This document shows positions 56,650-64,000 of a stretch of DNA of 64,000 bases, in pieces. The DNA comes from Azospirillum formosense (lineage in GTDB: Bacteria; Pseudomonadota; Alphaproteobacteria; Azospirillales; Azospirillaceae). Position numbers and translations under genes: made by a program. Location: the NCBI RefSeq assembly GCF_040500525.1, contig NZ_CP159402.1:186001-250000 (forward strand). Reading direction: 5' to 3'. A model generated the notes under the pieces. It made no database searches and was not told the origin of the DNA. It saw only the letters and a list, made by a program, of their open reading frames with translations. Position 1 is the first letter of the stretch, and each line of letters opens with the position of its first letter.

Positions 56650-57113
56650 ACGGGGAGGGTCCTGGTCACGTGAACAGAGGCTGCACCTGGGCCGTGCCCG
56701 GACATGGCCGGGGCGGCGTGGCTTGGGGCGCTCCGCCGCGGGAGTGCGCGGAGCCATCAATTCACCGTGGGAAGGCGCAAGCGGCGCCGGTACCGGGACG
56801 ACAAGGAGCCGGCAGCCCCAAAGCAAAATCGACCGACCACACATAGGCGGTGGGGCGGCTTTTGGCAAGCAAACAAGGACCTTGGCCCGCTTCCGGACCG
56901 GAAATGTCCCTGGGCCGGGCGGCGATTCCGGGGGACGGTGGGCGGCGCGGCGTGCCGCCTCCCGGTGGGTGAGGCATTTTGCCGCGTGAATTCCCGGACA
57001 AAAAAACGGGGTATAGGATTGCGAATGAATTTCAGTATTATGATCCGCGCTGCAGCATGGCGACCCGGATCGCGGGAGACGGCGCCGCAACGGATGGCAA
57101 AGGCGGTGGGGCA
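56650..57113. other. Divergent region between helicase and fur
   Basis: About 460 bases. It probably holds a long helicase leader (minus strand) and the fur promoter. Near fur a run of seven A (56999-57005), then GTATAGG and TATTAT (57036-57041), mark the likely promoter; GAATGAATTTCAGTATT (57023 on) might be an iron-response site. No gene found. Confidence 0.45.
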
Positions 57114-57584
57114 ATGACGTCGCGTCTCGAATCCTTGTGCCTGGAAAAGGGGCTGAAGATGACCGGCCAGCGCCGGGTCATCTCCCAGGTCCTGTCGGAG
57201 TCGGAGGACCATCCCGACGTGGAGGAGGTCCATCGCCGCGCCGTCCTGATCGACCCGCGCATCTCCATCGCCACGGTCTACCGCACGATGCGCCTTCTCG
57301 AGGACGCGCAGGTGATCGAGAAGGTGGATCTGGGCGACGGACGCGCCCGCTACGAAGAGGCGTCCACCGACCATCACCATCATCTGATCGACACGCGCAG
57401 CGGGCGGATCATCGAATTCGCCAGCCCGGAGCTGGAGGCGCTGAAGGAGCGCATCGCGCGGGAGCTGGGCTACCGCATCGTCGGTCACCGGCTGGAAATC
57501 TACGGCGTTCCGCTCGACGGCGCTTCTCTCGACGGCGGCGGCACCCTGGACGGCAACTCTGTGGATGGCGGGGAGCGTCGATGA
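57114..57584 (+). CDS. fur: Fur family transcriptional regulator (alphaproteobacterial Fur)
   Basis: A 156-residue winged-helix repressor using iron or manganese as co-factor. DNA-binding part: [20 protein letters not shown] and [17 protein letters not shown]. Metal site: [16 protein letters not shown]. It has no CxxC zinc pair, as is normal for alphaproteobacterial Fur/Mur proteins. The tail [18 protein letters not shown] is a low-complexity run of (L/V)DG units not usual for the family. The start at 57114 fits the family; ATG 57058 would add 18 or so residues. Its stop overlaps the next gene by four bases. Confidence 0.92.
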   Translation: MTSRLESLCLEKGLKMTGQRRVISQVLSESEDHPDVEEVHRRAVLIDPRISIATVYRTMRLLEDAQVIEKVDLGDGRARYEEASTDHHHHLIDTRSGRIIEFASPELEALKERIARELGYRIVGHRLEIYGVPLDGASLDGGGTLDGNSVDGGERR

Positions 57585-57805
57585 AAGGCATGCGCTGGCT
57601 GACGATCGACCCCTACCCGGCGGTGAGCCTGAATTGCCGCGACGCGGTCCAGCGCTGCTACGCCGGCCTGTGCGACTGCGGCCAGCCGGAGCGCTACGCG
57701 CTGGAGGCGGCGGTGACCGTCTTCCGCTACCACCATCCCGAAACCCCGCCCTTCCAGGCGGAAACCATCGTCAGCCAGTGGGTGGCCGGACCGGTCCGGC
57801 ATTGA
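57581..57805 (+). CDS. Small Cys-rich protein coupled to fur
   Basis: A 74-residue protein, not recognised. Four Cys sit close together at 19, 26, 31 and 33 (NCRDAVQRCYAGLCDC), then HH at 51-52 (FRYHHPET), enough for metal binding or an Fe-S site. No signal peptide. ATGA overlap with fur implies translational coupling, so a role in iron or manganese handling is plausible but unproven. Confidence 0.75.
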   Translation: MKGMRWLTIDPYPAVSLNCRDAVQRCYAGLCDCGQPERYALEAAVTVFRYHHPETPPFQAETIVSQWVAGPVRH

Positions 57806-57823
57806 CTCCATCCCCCGCCGGCG

Positions 57824-59164
57824 TCACCAGCGCCGCCGCTTGCGCTCCAGCGTGTCGGGGGCGAAGTCCTCGGGCCGCAGGGTCTTGGCGAAGTCCGGCG
57901 GGGCGAGCTGGTTGTCGAGGCCGCTCACCACATAGCGGTCGCCGGTGAGGTTGTAGGTGATCTCCAGCGCCGGGGCGAAGACGGGCACCTGGGGATAGGC
58001 GACGCCGTGCGCTTCGGCGTAGCGGACGAGATCGCCCTTGGCGTCGTAATGGTCGGCCATGACGATCTGCCAGGTGTCCTCGTCCAGATAATAGGTGCGC
58101 TCCGGCAAGGCGTGGCGGAAGTTGGGCTTCACCCGCGCCTCGACGATCCAGACCCGGTGCATCTCGTAGCGCAGGAACTGCGGGTTGGGGTGGCCCAGCC
58201 ACAGGAAATCCACCGGCGCCAGATTGGGCGTGTTCATCCGGCTGGCGTTGTAAGGCACATACATCTCCCGCCGCGTCACCAGCGCGAAATCGAAGCGGTC
58301 GAGCGGGCCGCTGAACATGTCCAGCATATCGGCGGTGCGGATTCCGCCGCTGGCCGGGTCCGGCGTGTCGTAGACGAAATCCGGCGCGCGGACGGGCTTG
58401 CCGCCCTCGCCCTGGCGGAACCAGGCGGCGAAGCCGGACTGGATCGGGTTCAGCGTGCCGTGCAGCAGCAGGGTCGTCCCGGCCTCCGCCTTGGGCATCA
58501 GGGTGGTGCGGCGGTAGTGGAAGGGCCGCCCGCCGTCGATCCCGGCGGCGTAGCTGGACTGCCAGTCCTCGCGGTAGACCGCCGCGGTGTGGATTCCGCC
58601 GGCCTCCGGCAGGACGGTGGCGCCGGTGCGGCTGAAGGAGGTGCCGCGCCAGCGCAGGATGTGGTTCCACATCGCCTGCACGCCGTTGGCCGGGATGGGG
58701 AAGGGCACGCCCACCTGCGCCCCGCTCAGCGCCAGACCGTTCTCGCCCAGCCTGGCGCGCTTGGCGTTCGCGATCGATTCGTCGTAGACGCGCTGCGGCG
58801 CGGCGGCGCTGCGGCGGCTGGGGAAGACCGGGATCTCGAAGGACGGGTACTTGGTCAGCATCTCCTGCAGGCCGCCGGACAGGCGGACCTTGTAGCGGTC
58901 GATGTCCGCCGGCCCCACGGTGAACCAGCGCCCGTCCTCGTCGTAGGGGTCGGGCAGGGGCGTGCCCGGCTTCCAGCCGTCGGGGGCTCGGGTCAGCCCG
59001 CCCTTCCAGGCCGGAATGGCCCGCGTCCGGCTGGCGCCGCGCACCGCGCCGAAGGGAGTCAGCTCCTCCCCCAGGGCCGGGACCTTCTCCTGCGCGGCGA
59101 TCGGGGCGGCGTAGGGAAGCACCGGCAGGGAGAGCAGAAGGCTGGAGAACTGGCGGCGGTTCAT
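57824..59164 (-). CDS. DUF1329 domain protein, exported
   Basis: A 446-residue protein with a signal peptide (MNRRQFSSLLLSLPVLPYA, cut near IAAQ), perhaps Tat-like as it has an RR pair. The body matches DUF1329, outer-membrane-lipoprotein-sorting-like proteins found beside RND transporters in Pseudomonas; blocks include YVPYNASRMNTPNLAPVDFL, HRVWIVEARVKPNFRHALPE and TYYLDEDTW. The usual start of DUF1329 genes next to an RND exporter is missing here. Role probably in transport or lipid-like ligand binding. Confidence 0.88.
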   Translation of the reverse strand: MNRRQFSSLLLSLPVLPYAAPIAAQEKVPALGEELTPFGAVRGASRTRAIPAWKGGLTRAPDGWKPGTPLPDPYDEDGRWFTVGPADIDRYKVRLSGGLQEMLTKYPSFEIPVFPSRRSAAAPQRVYDESIANAKRARLGENGLALSGAQVGVPFPIPANGVQAMWNHILRWRGTSFSRTGATVLPEAGGIHTAAVYREDWQSSYAAGIDGGRPFHYRRTTLMPKAEAGTTLLLHGTLNPIQSGFAAWFRQGEGGKPVRAPDFVYDTPDPASGGIRTADMLDMFSGPLDRFDFALVTRREMYVPYNASRMNTPNLAPVDFLWLGHPNPQFLRYEMHRVWIVEARVKPNFRHALPERTYYLDEDTWQIVMADHYDAKGDLVRYAEAHGVAYPQVPVFAPALEITYNLTGDRYVVSGLDNQLAPPDFAKTLRPEDFAPDTLERKRRRW

Positions 59165-59249
59165 GCGCGTCTCGCGGCGTGGCGGGTCGCGGGGACGATA
59201 CCCCAATCGGGCGCCGGTTCGAACGGACAAAGGGCGTTCAAGTGGGGGG

Positions 59250-62204
59250 TCAGGGCGCCGCTGCCGTGGCGAGGGCGCGCTCGACCTCCCGCATCGCCTG
59301 TTCCAGCGCTTCGGCGAGCGCGGTCACCCGGTCCCAAGGGGCGTCCTGCCTCACCGCCTGCTCCAGCGCCTGCGCCGCGTCGCCGAGCGGTTTCGCGCCG
59401 GCGTTGCGGGCGCAGCCTTTCAGATTGTGGGCGCCGGCGCGGATCGCCGTTGCGTTGCGCGCGGCGACGGCGGCGGCGACCTCGTCCGTGATGTGACGGC
59501 TGATGCCGACGAAGTCGTTCAGCAACTCGTCCATCAGCGCCCGGTCGCCGGCGCAGAGCCGGCGCAGCGCGTCGCGGTCGATCGCGGGACTCTCCGGCGG
59601 CGGCGAAGGTGGACCCGGCGCCACCGCGTCGCTGTCCGTGGGCGGCAGGAAGCGCGACAGAACGGCGTCGAGCTTGACCAGATCCAGCGGCTTGCTCAGC
59701 GCGTCGTCCATGCCGGCGGCGAAGTAGCTCTCGATGTCCGCCGGGGCGGCGTTGGCGGTCAGGGCGACGATCGGCAGATGGGCGCCGGTGGCGCGCTCCG
59801 CCGCGCGGATGCGGCGCGTCAGCGCGAACCCGTCCAACTCGGGCATCTGGATGTCGGTCAGCAGCAGGGCGTAGCGCCGCCGTCCCAGAGCGGCCAGGGC
59901 CTCCGCGCCGCCGGTGGTCAGCTCCGCCGTGTGGCCCAGCGCGGTGAGCTGCATCTGCAGGACCTTGCGGTTGATGGCGTTGTCCTCCGCCACCAGGATC
60001 AGCCGCCCGCGGGCCTCCGCCTCGGCGATGGCCCGCTCGGGACTCGGCGTGGCCGGGGCGCAGGGCGTTGCGCAGGGTGTGGCGGGGGGCGGGCCTTCGC
60101 CGGGTGCGGCGTCCGCCAGGGCGCGCCCGGCGGCCACCGTGACGGCGCGCACCAGCGCGGCGCGGCGGACCGGGCGGCTCACCGGGATCGCCCCGTCGGC
60201 GGGCTGCCCGCCGCCGGCCGCCGGGTCCTGCAACAGCACCGTCGGCACCCGCGCTTCGCCGGCGCGGCGGCCCAGCAGCTGCGGCGCCTGGGCGGCGGCC
60301 GGGGTGTGCAGCGCCTCGTCGACCACCACGACGTTCAAGGCGCCGCTGGCTTCGCAGGCCGTCCGCGCCTGTTCGGCCAGGGCCCCCGGCTCCCCGGCGG
60401 CCAGCACCCGCGCCCCGGCGGCCTCCAGATAGTCGGCGACGATCCGGCGCTCCGCTGTCTCCGGCAGGCCAACCAGGACGGTCAGCCCGGCAAGGTCCGG
60501 CTCCGCCGCCGCCGGGGAGGCCGGCGCCGCGGCGGCTTCGGCCGGGGCGTGGGCGGCCGCGCTGTCGAGCGTCAGCTCGACCCAGAAGGTCGAGCCCACC
60601 CCCGGCGCGCTGTCCACCCCGATCGTTCCGCCCATCAGCGCGACCAGCCGCCGGCTGATCGACAGGCCCAGCCCGGTGCCGCCGAAGCGCCGGGCGGTCG
60701 AGCTTTCCGCCTGGGTGAAGGGCTGGAAGAGCTGGCGGCGCGCCGTCTCGGCGATGCCGATGCCGGTGTCCGCCACCTCGATGCGCAGCCGGGTGGCGGT
60801 CCGGGTGTCGGTGCCGGCCCCGGCCGCCAGGGTGGCCTGCACAACGATTCGCCCGCGCTCGGTGAATTTGATGGCGTTACCGCACAGGTTGAACAGGATC
60901 TGGCGCAGCCGCACCGGGTCGCCGGTCAGCGCCGGCGGCAGCGCCGGGTCCACGTAGGTCAGCAGCGCCAGCCCCTTGGCCCGCGCCGCCGGGGCCAGCG
61001 TGTCGGCCACCCCCTCGACCAGGGCGGGGATGGAGACGGGCACCTGCTCCAGGTCCATCTTGCCGGCCTCGATCTTCGAGAAGTCGAGGATGTCGTCGAT
61101 GATCCGCAGCAGCGAGGTCGCCGATTCGCGCATGGTCGCCACGGTGTCGCGCTGCCCGCCGTCCAGCGGCGTGCGCTCCAGCAGCTCCAGCATGCCCAGC
61201 ACGCCGTTCATCGGGGTGCGGATCTCGTGGCTCATGGTGGCGAGGAAGGCGGACTTGGCGGCGGTCGTCTGTTCGGCCTGTTCCTTGGCGCGTTCCATCT
61301 GGTGCTCGGCAAGCTTGCGCCGGGTGATGTCGTAGACCCAGGCGAGATGGACCGGCCGGCCGTCGAGCCGCATGGGGTCCACCGACACCAGCACCCAGAA
61401 GGTCGAGCCGTCGGCCCGCCGCACCCGCACCTCGGCGTCGCGCAGCGAGCGGCGGAAGAAGGTCCAGTGCGTCTCGTGCGCCTCGGTGTTGTCCGGCTCG
61501 ATGAACAGATCGGCGATGGAGACCCCGACCAGCCGCTCCTTCGGCACGCCCAGCAGATGGACCAGCCGGTCGTTGCACATCACCAGCACGCCGTCATGGG
61601 TGTAGGCGCAGACACCGACCGGGCTCGATTCCAGGATGGCGCGCATCTGCTCGCGGCTCTGCCGCAGCTCCTGCGTGCGCTCGGCCACCTTGGTCTCGAT
61701 GGAGCGGATCTGGTCGTAGGCGCGCAGCGCCGCGATCACCGCGGTGAACAGCCCCTCCGCCGACAGGTCGGCCTTCGACTTGTAGTCGTTGATGTCGCAG
61801 CCGACGATCACGTCGCGCTGCGGCGCCTGTCCCGGCTGGCCGGTGCGCAGGATGATGCGGACGTCGAGGTTGCCGAGAGCGCCGCGCACCCAGCGGACCA
61901 GCGTCAGCCCGGCATCGTCCTCCTCCATCACCACGTCGAGCAGGATGACGGCGATGTCCCGCCGGTGGCTCAGCAGGGCGCGCGCCTCGGCGGCGGAGCG
62001 GCAGCCGATCAGCTCCAGCCGGCGCCCTTGGAACTCCACGTCGTCGAGCAGGAGGGCGGTCATGGCATGGACGTCGTCCTCGTCGTCCACCACCAGGACG
62101 GGCCAGGGCGGGGTCTCCTCCCGGTCTCCATCCTCCTCGTCGGCGAACAGGATTTCGTCGTCCGGGTTGGGATCGGTGTCGGGCACCATCAGCTCGTCGG
62201 TCAT
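59250..62204 (-). CDS. Hybrid sensor histidine kinase (REC-PAS-HisKA-HATPase-REC-HPt)
   Basis: A 984-residue cytoplasmic phosphorelay protein. N-terminal receiver with Asp90 (VILLDVVMEEDDAGL), short coiled coil, PAS (about 190-300), HisKA with His326 (FLATMSHEIRTPMNGVLG), HATPase (ADTGIGI, GGTGLGLSIS), a degenerate receiver-like block, a second receiver (DIQMPELDGF) and an HPt end (GAHNLKGCARNAGA). The first receiver resembles those with DUF3369, as in the protein at 27819. It is translated directly after the next kinase gene (10 bp gap), so the two kinases form an operon. Confidence 0.93.
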   Translation of the reverse strand: MTDELMVPDTDPNPDDEILFADEEDGDREETPPWPVLVVDDEDDVHAMTALLLDDVEFQGRRLELIGCRSAAEARALLSHRRDIAVILLDVVMEEDDAGLTLVRWVRGALGNLDVRIILRTGQPGQAPQRDVIVGCDINDYKSKADLSAEGLFTAVIAALRAYDQIRSIETKVAERTQELRQSREQMRAILESSPVGVCAYTHDGVLVMCNDRLVHLLGVPKERLVGVSIADLFIEPDNTEAHETHWTFFRRSLRDAEVRVRRADGSTFWVLVSVDPMRLDGRPVHLAWVYDITRRKLAEHQMERAKEQAEQTTAAKSAFLATMSHEIRTPMNGVLGMLELLERTPLDGGQRDTVATMRESATSLLRIIDDILDFSKIEAGKMDLEQVPVSIPALVEGVADTLAPAARAKGLALLTYVDPALPPALTGDPVRLRQILFNLCGNAIKFTERGRIVVQATLAAGAGTDTRTATRLRIEVADTGIGIAETARRQLFQPFTQAESSTARRFGGTGLGLSISRRLVALMGGTIGVDSAPGVGSTFWVELTLDSAAAHAPAEAAAAPASPAAAEPDLAGLTVLVGLPETAERRIVADYLEAAGARVLAAGEPGALAEQARTACEASGALNVVVVDEALHTPAAAQAPQLLGRRAGEARVPTVLLQDPAAGGGQPADGAIPVSRPVRRAALVRAVTVAAGRALADAAPGEGPPPATPCATPCAPATPSPERAIAEAEARGRLILVAEDNAINRKVLQMQLTALGHTAELTTGGAEALAALGRRRYALLLTDIQMPELDGFALTRRIRAAERATGAHLPIVALTANAAPADIESYFAAGMDDALSKPLDLVKLDAVLSRFLPPTDSDAVAPGPPSPPPESPAIDRDALRRLCAGDRALMDELLNDFVGISRHITDEVAAAVAARNATAIRAGAHNLKGCARNAGAKPLGDAAQALEQAVRQDAPWDRVTALAEALEQAMREVERALATAAAP

Positions 62205-62214
62205 GATGCGTCCG

Positions 62215-64000
62215 TCATGCTGCGTCGGTTGCCGGGTCCATCCCGGCGGCGCCGGCCATCCGCGGCGCCGTCAGGGGAATCCGCAGGAGGAAGCTGGTGC
62301 CCCCGCCCGGGCGGTCGTTCGGACGCGGGCTCTCCACCGAAATCCGGCCGCCCAGCGATTGCGTCACCAGATTGAAGACGATGTGGAGGCCGAGCCCGCT
62401 GCCCCCGGTGCCGCGCTTGGTCGTGAAGAAAGGTTCGAACACCTTGGGCAGATTGTCCGGGGCGATGCCGACGCCGTCGTCGGAAAAGCGGATGTCCAGC
62501 TCGCCGTCCGGCAGTTCCTCCACGGTCAGCGCCATCGCGCCCTCCCGCCCGTCGGGGAAGGCGTGGGTCAGCGCGTTGATGACCAGATTGGTGATGACCT
62601 GGCTGAGCGCGCCGGGGTAGCCGTCCATGGTGATGCCGTCCGGGCAGGCGACGGTCATCCGGTGCGGGCTCTTGCGCAGGCGCGGCCCCAGCGAGGTGAT
62701 GATCTCGTCCAGGTAGGAGCGCAGGTCGAAGCGGCGGCGCTCCTGGCTGGTCTGGTCGACGGCGACGCGCTTGAAGCTCTGGATCAGCTCCGCCGCGCGG
62801 GTCAGGTTCTGCTCGATCAGGCGCGCGGATTCGCCCGCCGCCGCCACATAGGCGGTGAGGTCGGACTTCTTCAGCGCGCCCTTCGCGAAGGCCTCGGTCA
62901 GCGTCTGCGTCTTCGACGCCAGATGGGTGGAGCAGCTGTAGGCGATGCCCACCGGCGTGTTGATCTCGTGCGCGACGCCAGCCACCAGCAGGGCGAGCGA
63001 GGCCATCTTCTCCGCCTGGACGAGGCTGTCCTGGGTTTCCTTGAGGTCGGCGTAGGCGGTCTCCAGCGCCTCCATGGCGTGGAACACCTCCTCGGCGGAG
63101 CGCGCCTCCACCGTCACGTCGGTGAAGGTGCGGACGAAGCCGCCCTCCGGCAGGGGGTTGGACCGCACCTCGATGATCGTGCCGTCGGGCCGCCGCCGCT
63201 TGAAGGCGAAGGGCTGGTCGGGAACCACGGCGGTGTCGTCCAGTTCCAGGTCGGGATCGATGCTGAAATCCTCGAAGGCGCCCTGGGCGCGCTGGCGCTG
63301 GATGATCTCGGGGAACAGCGGGTTGCCGGCCAGGAAGGCCGCCGGCACGTCGAGAAGCTCCGCGGCGCGGCGGTTGGACATGACGACCCGCAGGTTGCGG
63401 TCCACCATGATGATGCCCTGGTCGGTGTTGTCGAGCGTGATCTGAAGGACGTTCCGTTCGCGCGCCAGATCCCGTTCGGCCTGCATGCGCTCCGTCACGT
63501 CGGACATGGTGCCGGTCAGGCGGACGGCCGTTCCCTCGCCGTCGCGCAGGGCGGTCGCCCGGTCCTCGATCCAGCTCCAGCCGCCGTCGCGGCGGCGCAT
63601 GCGGTAGACGGTGGCGTAGGCGCTGTCCTTGTCGCGCACGCGGCTGCGGGATTCCGCGACGACGCGCGGCCGCTCCTCCGGGTGGATCAGCGACTCCCAG
63701 GTCCGCGCGGTCATCTCCAGCTCCGCCGGGCCGTAGCCGAGCAGGGCCGGAAACTCCTTCGACCACCAGTACTGGCCGGTCCGCAGATCGTAATCCCAGA
63801 CGGAGGAGCGGGTGGCGGTGATGGCCAGCCCCAGCCGCTCCTCGCTCTGGCGCAGGGCGGCCTCCTCCTCGTCCAGCCGGGTCAGCATGCCGTTGTAGGC
63901 GGCGATCACCCGCCCCAGCTCGTCGGCCGACGACCAGTGCACGGGCTGGCGCAGATGCTCCTGCTCCGCGGTGCGGATCGAGGCGATCAGCCGGCCCAGC
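62215..64000 (-). CDS. Sensor histidine kinase, HAMP-PAS-PAS-HisKA-HATPase (5' end beyond the window)
   Basis: Partial: the frame stays open to the window end, where the last residues read LGRLIASIRTAEQEHLRQP, the start of a HAMP domain, so the membrane-spanning sensor part lies outside. Then come a PAS (SSVWDYDLRTGQYWWSKEF), a second PAS (LDNTDQGIIMVDRNLRVVMS), HisKA with VAGVAHEINTPVGIAYS and HATPase with DDGVGIAPDN and GLGLHIVFNLV. It is a type-II-like kinase of the HEINTP group. It is first in the operon with the hybrid kinase downstream. Confidence 0.93.
   Translation of the reverse strand, partial: LGRLIASIRTAEQEHLRQPVHWSSADELGRVIAAYNGMLTRLDEEEAALRQSEERLGLAITATRSSVWDYDLRTGQYWWSKEFPALLGYGPAELEMTARTWESLIHPEERPRVVAESRSRVRDKDSAYATVYRMRRRDGGWSWIEDRATALRDGEGTAVRLTGTMSDVTERMQAERDLARERNVLQITLDNTDQGIIMVDRNLRVVMSNRRAAELLDVPAAFLAGNPLFPEIIQRQRAQGAFEDFSIDPDLELDDTAVVPDQPFAFKRRRPDGTIIEVRSNPLPEGGFVRTFTDVTVEARSAEEVFHAMEALETAYADLKETQDSLVQAEKMASLALLVAGVAHEINTPVGIAYSCSTHLASKTQTLTEAFAKGALKKSDLTAYVAAAGESARLIEQNLTRAAELIQSFKRVAVDQTSQERRRFDLRSYLDEIITSLGPRLRKSPHRMTVACPDGITMDGYPGALSQVITNLVINALTHAFPDGREGAMALTVEELPDGELDIRFSDDGVGIAPDNLPKVFEPFFTTKRGTGGSGLGLHIVFNLVTQSLGGRISVESPRPNDRPGGGTSFLLRIPLTAPRMAGAAGMDPATDAA

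Noticed and set aside
59163..62375. 1070-codon plus-strand frame opposite the hybrid kinase
   Set aside because: Antisense shadow; the minus strand has all kinase motifs in order.

Overview
The window is a chromosomal-type stretch from a GC-rich alphaproteobacterium. Gene content and protein style point to the Rhodospirillales, most likely Azospirillum or a close relative. This is an inference from the 1600-residue NAD-glutamate dehydrogenase, the RpoH-type promoter, DUF1127, DUF1674 and DUF971 proteins, an alphaproteobacterial Fur, tripartite-transporter binding proteins, and many sensor kinases. There are no rRNA genes, prophage, insertion sequences or CRISPR arrays. Nearly all of the DNA is ordinary, densely packed genes, with one tRNA.

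Layout. 0-6.7 kb: hemC-hemD (tetrapyrrole synthesis) and a methyltransferase on the minus strand, then tsaD, an acetyltransferase, gpsA, a YciI protein and an EVE protein on the plus strand. 6.8-9.9 kb: acs with its own promoter and terminator, then two exported minus-strand proteins, one a nuclease. 10-13 kb: a DUF1674 (SdhAF4-like) gene divergent from htpX, which has a good heat-shock promoter, then a DHH phosphoesterase and an orphan gene. 13-18 kb: rsmB, a heparinase-like gene and purH. 18-28 kb (minus strand): an MFS carrier, orphan proteins, a TPR-arginine methyltransferase-like protein and the giant NAD-GDH. 27.8-36 kb: a degenerate HD-GYP regulator, then a carboxylate-oriented block in which two paralogous TctC binding proteins flank a chemoreceptor, followed by an AEC carrier and an RraA-family enzyme. 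36.7-40.6 kb: tRNA-Gly, a ProX-type editing protein, then the cnoX-LON-Trm112-DUF971 group. 40.6-46.6 kb: cupin, HAD phosphatase, DUF1127, ornithine decarboxylase with a leader peptide, MgtC, a drug exporter and a metallopeptidase. 46.8-48.6 kb: a histidine kinase and a small exported protein. 48.8-53.2 kb: ugpBAEC glycerol-3-phosphate uptake behind a Pho-box-like site. 53.3-57.8 kb: glutathione transferase, VOC protein, an orphan gene, a DEAD-box helicase, and fur coupled to a tiny Cys-rich protein. 57.8-64 kb: DUF1329 protein and two multi-domain histidine kinases, the last cut by the window edge.

How the genes work together. Much of the window is housekeeping. The parts that look jointly regulated are the phosphate-responsive ugp operon, the heat-shock htpX, the ornithine decarboxylase leader, and the TctC/MCP/TctC block, where uptake-type binding proteins may feed a chemoreceptor because no TctA/TctB membrane partners are present. 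The most unusual signals are the ODC leader (a 40-codon Arg-rich leader ORF with a near-consensus ribosome site, then a terminator-like hairpin), the degenerate receiver and HD-GYP motifs in one regulator, and a palindromic repeat between ugpB and ugpA. Start sites were chosen by ribosome-binding sites and family length where possible. No database search was run.
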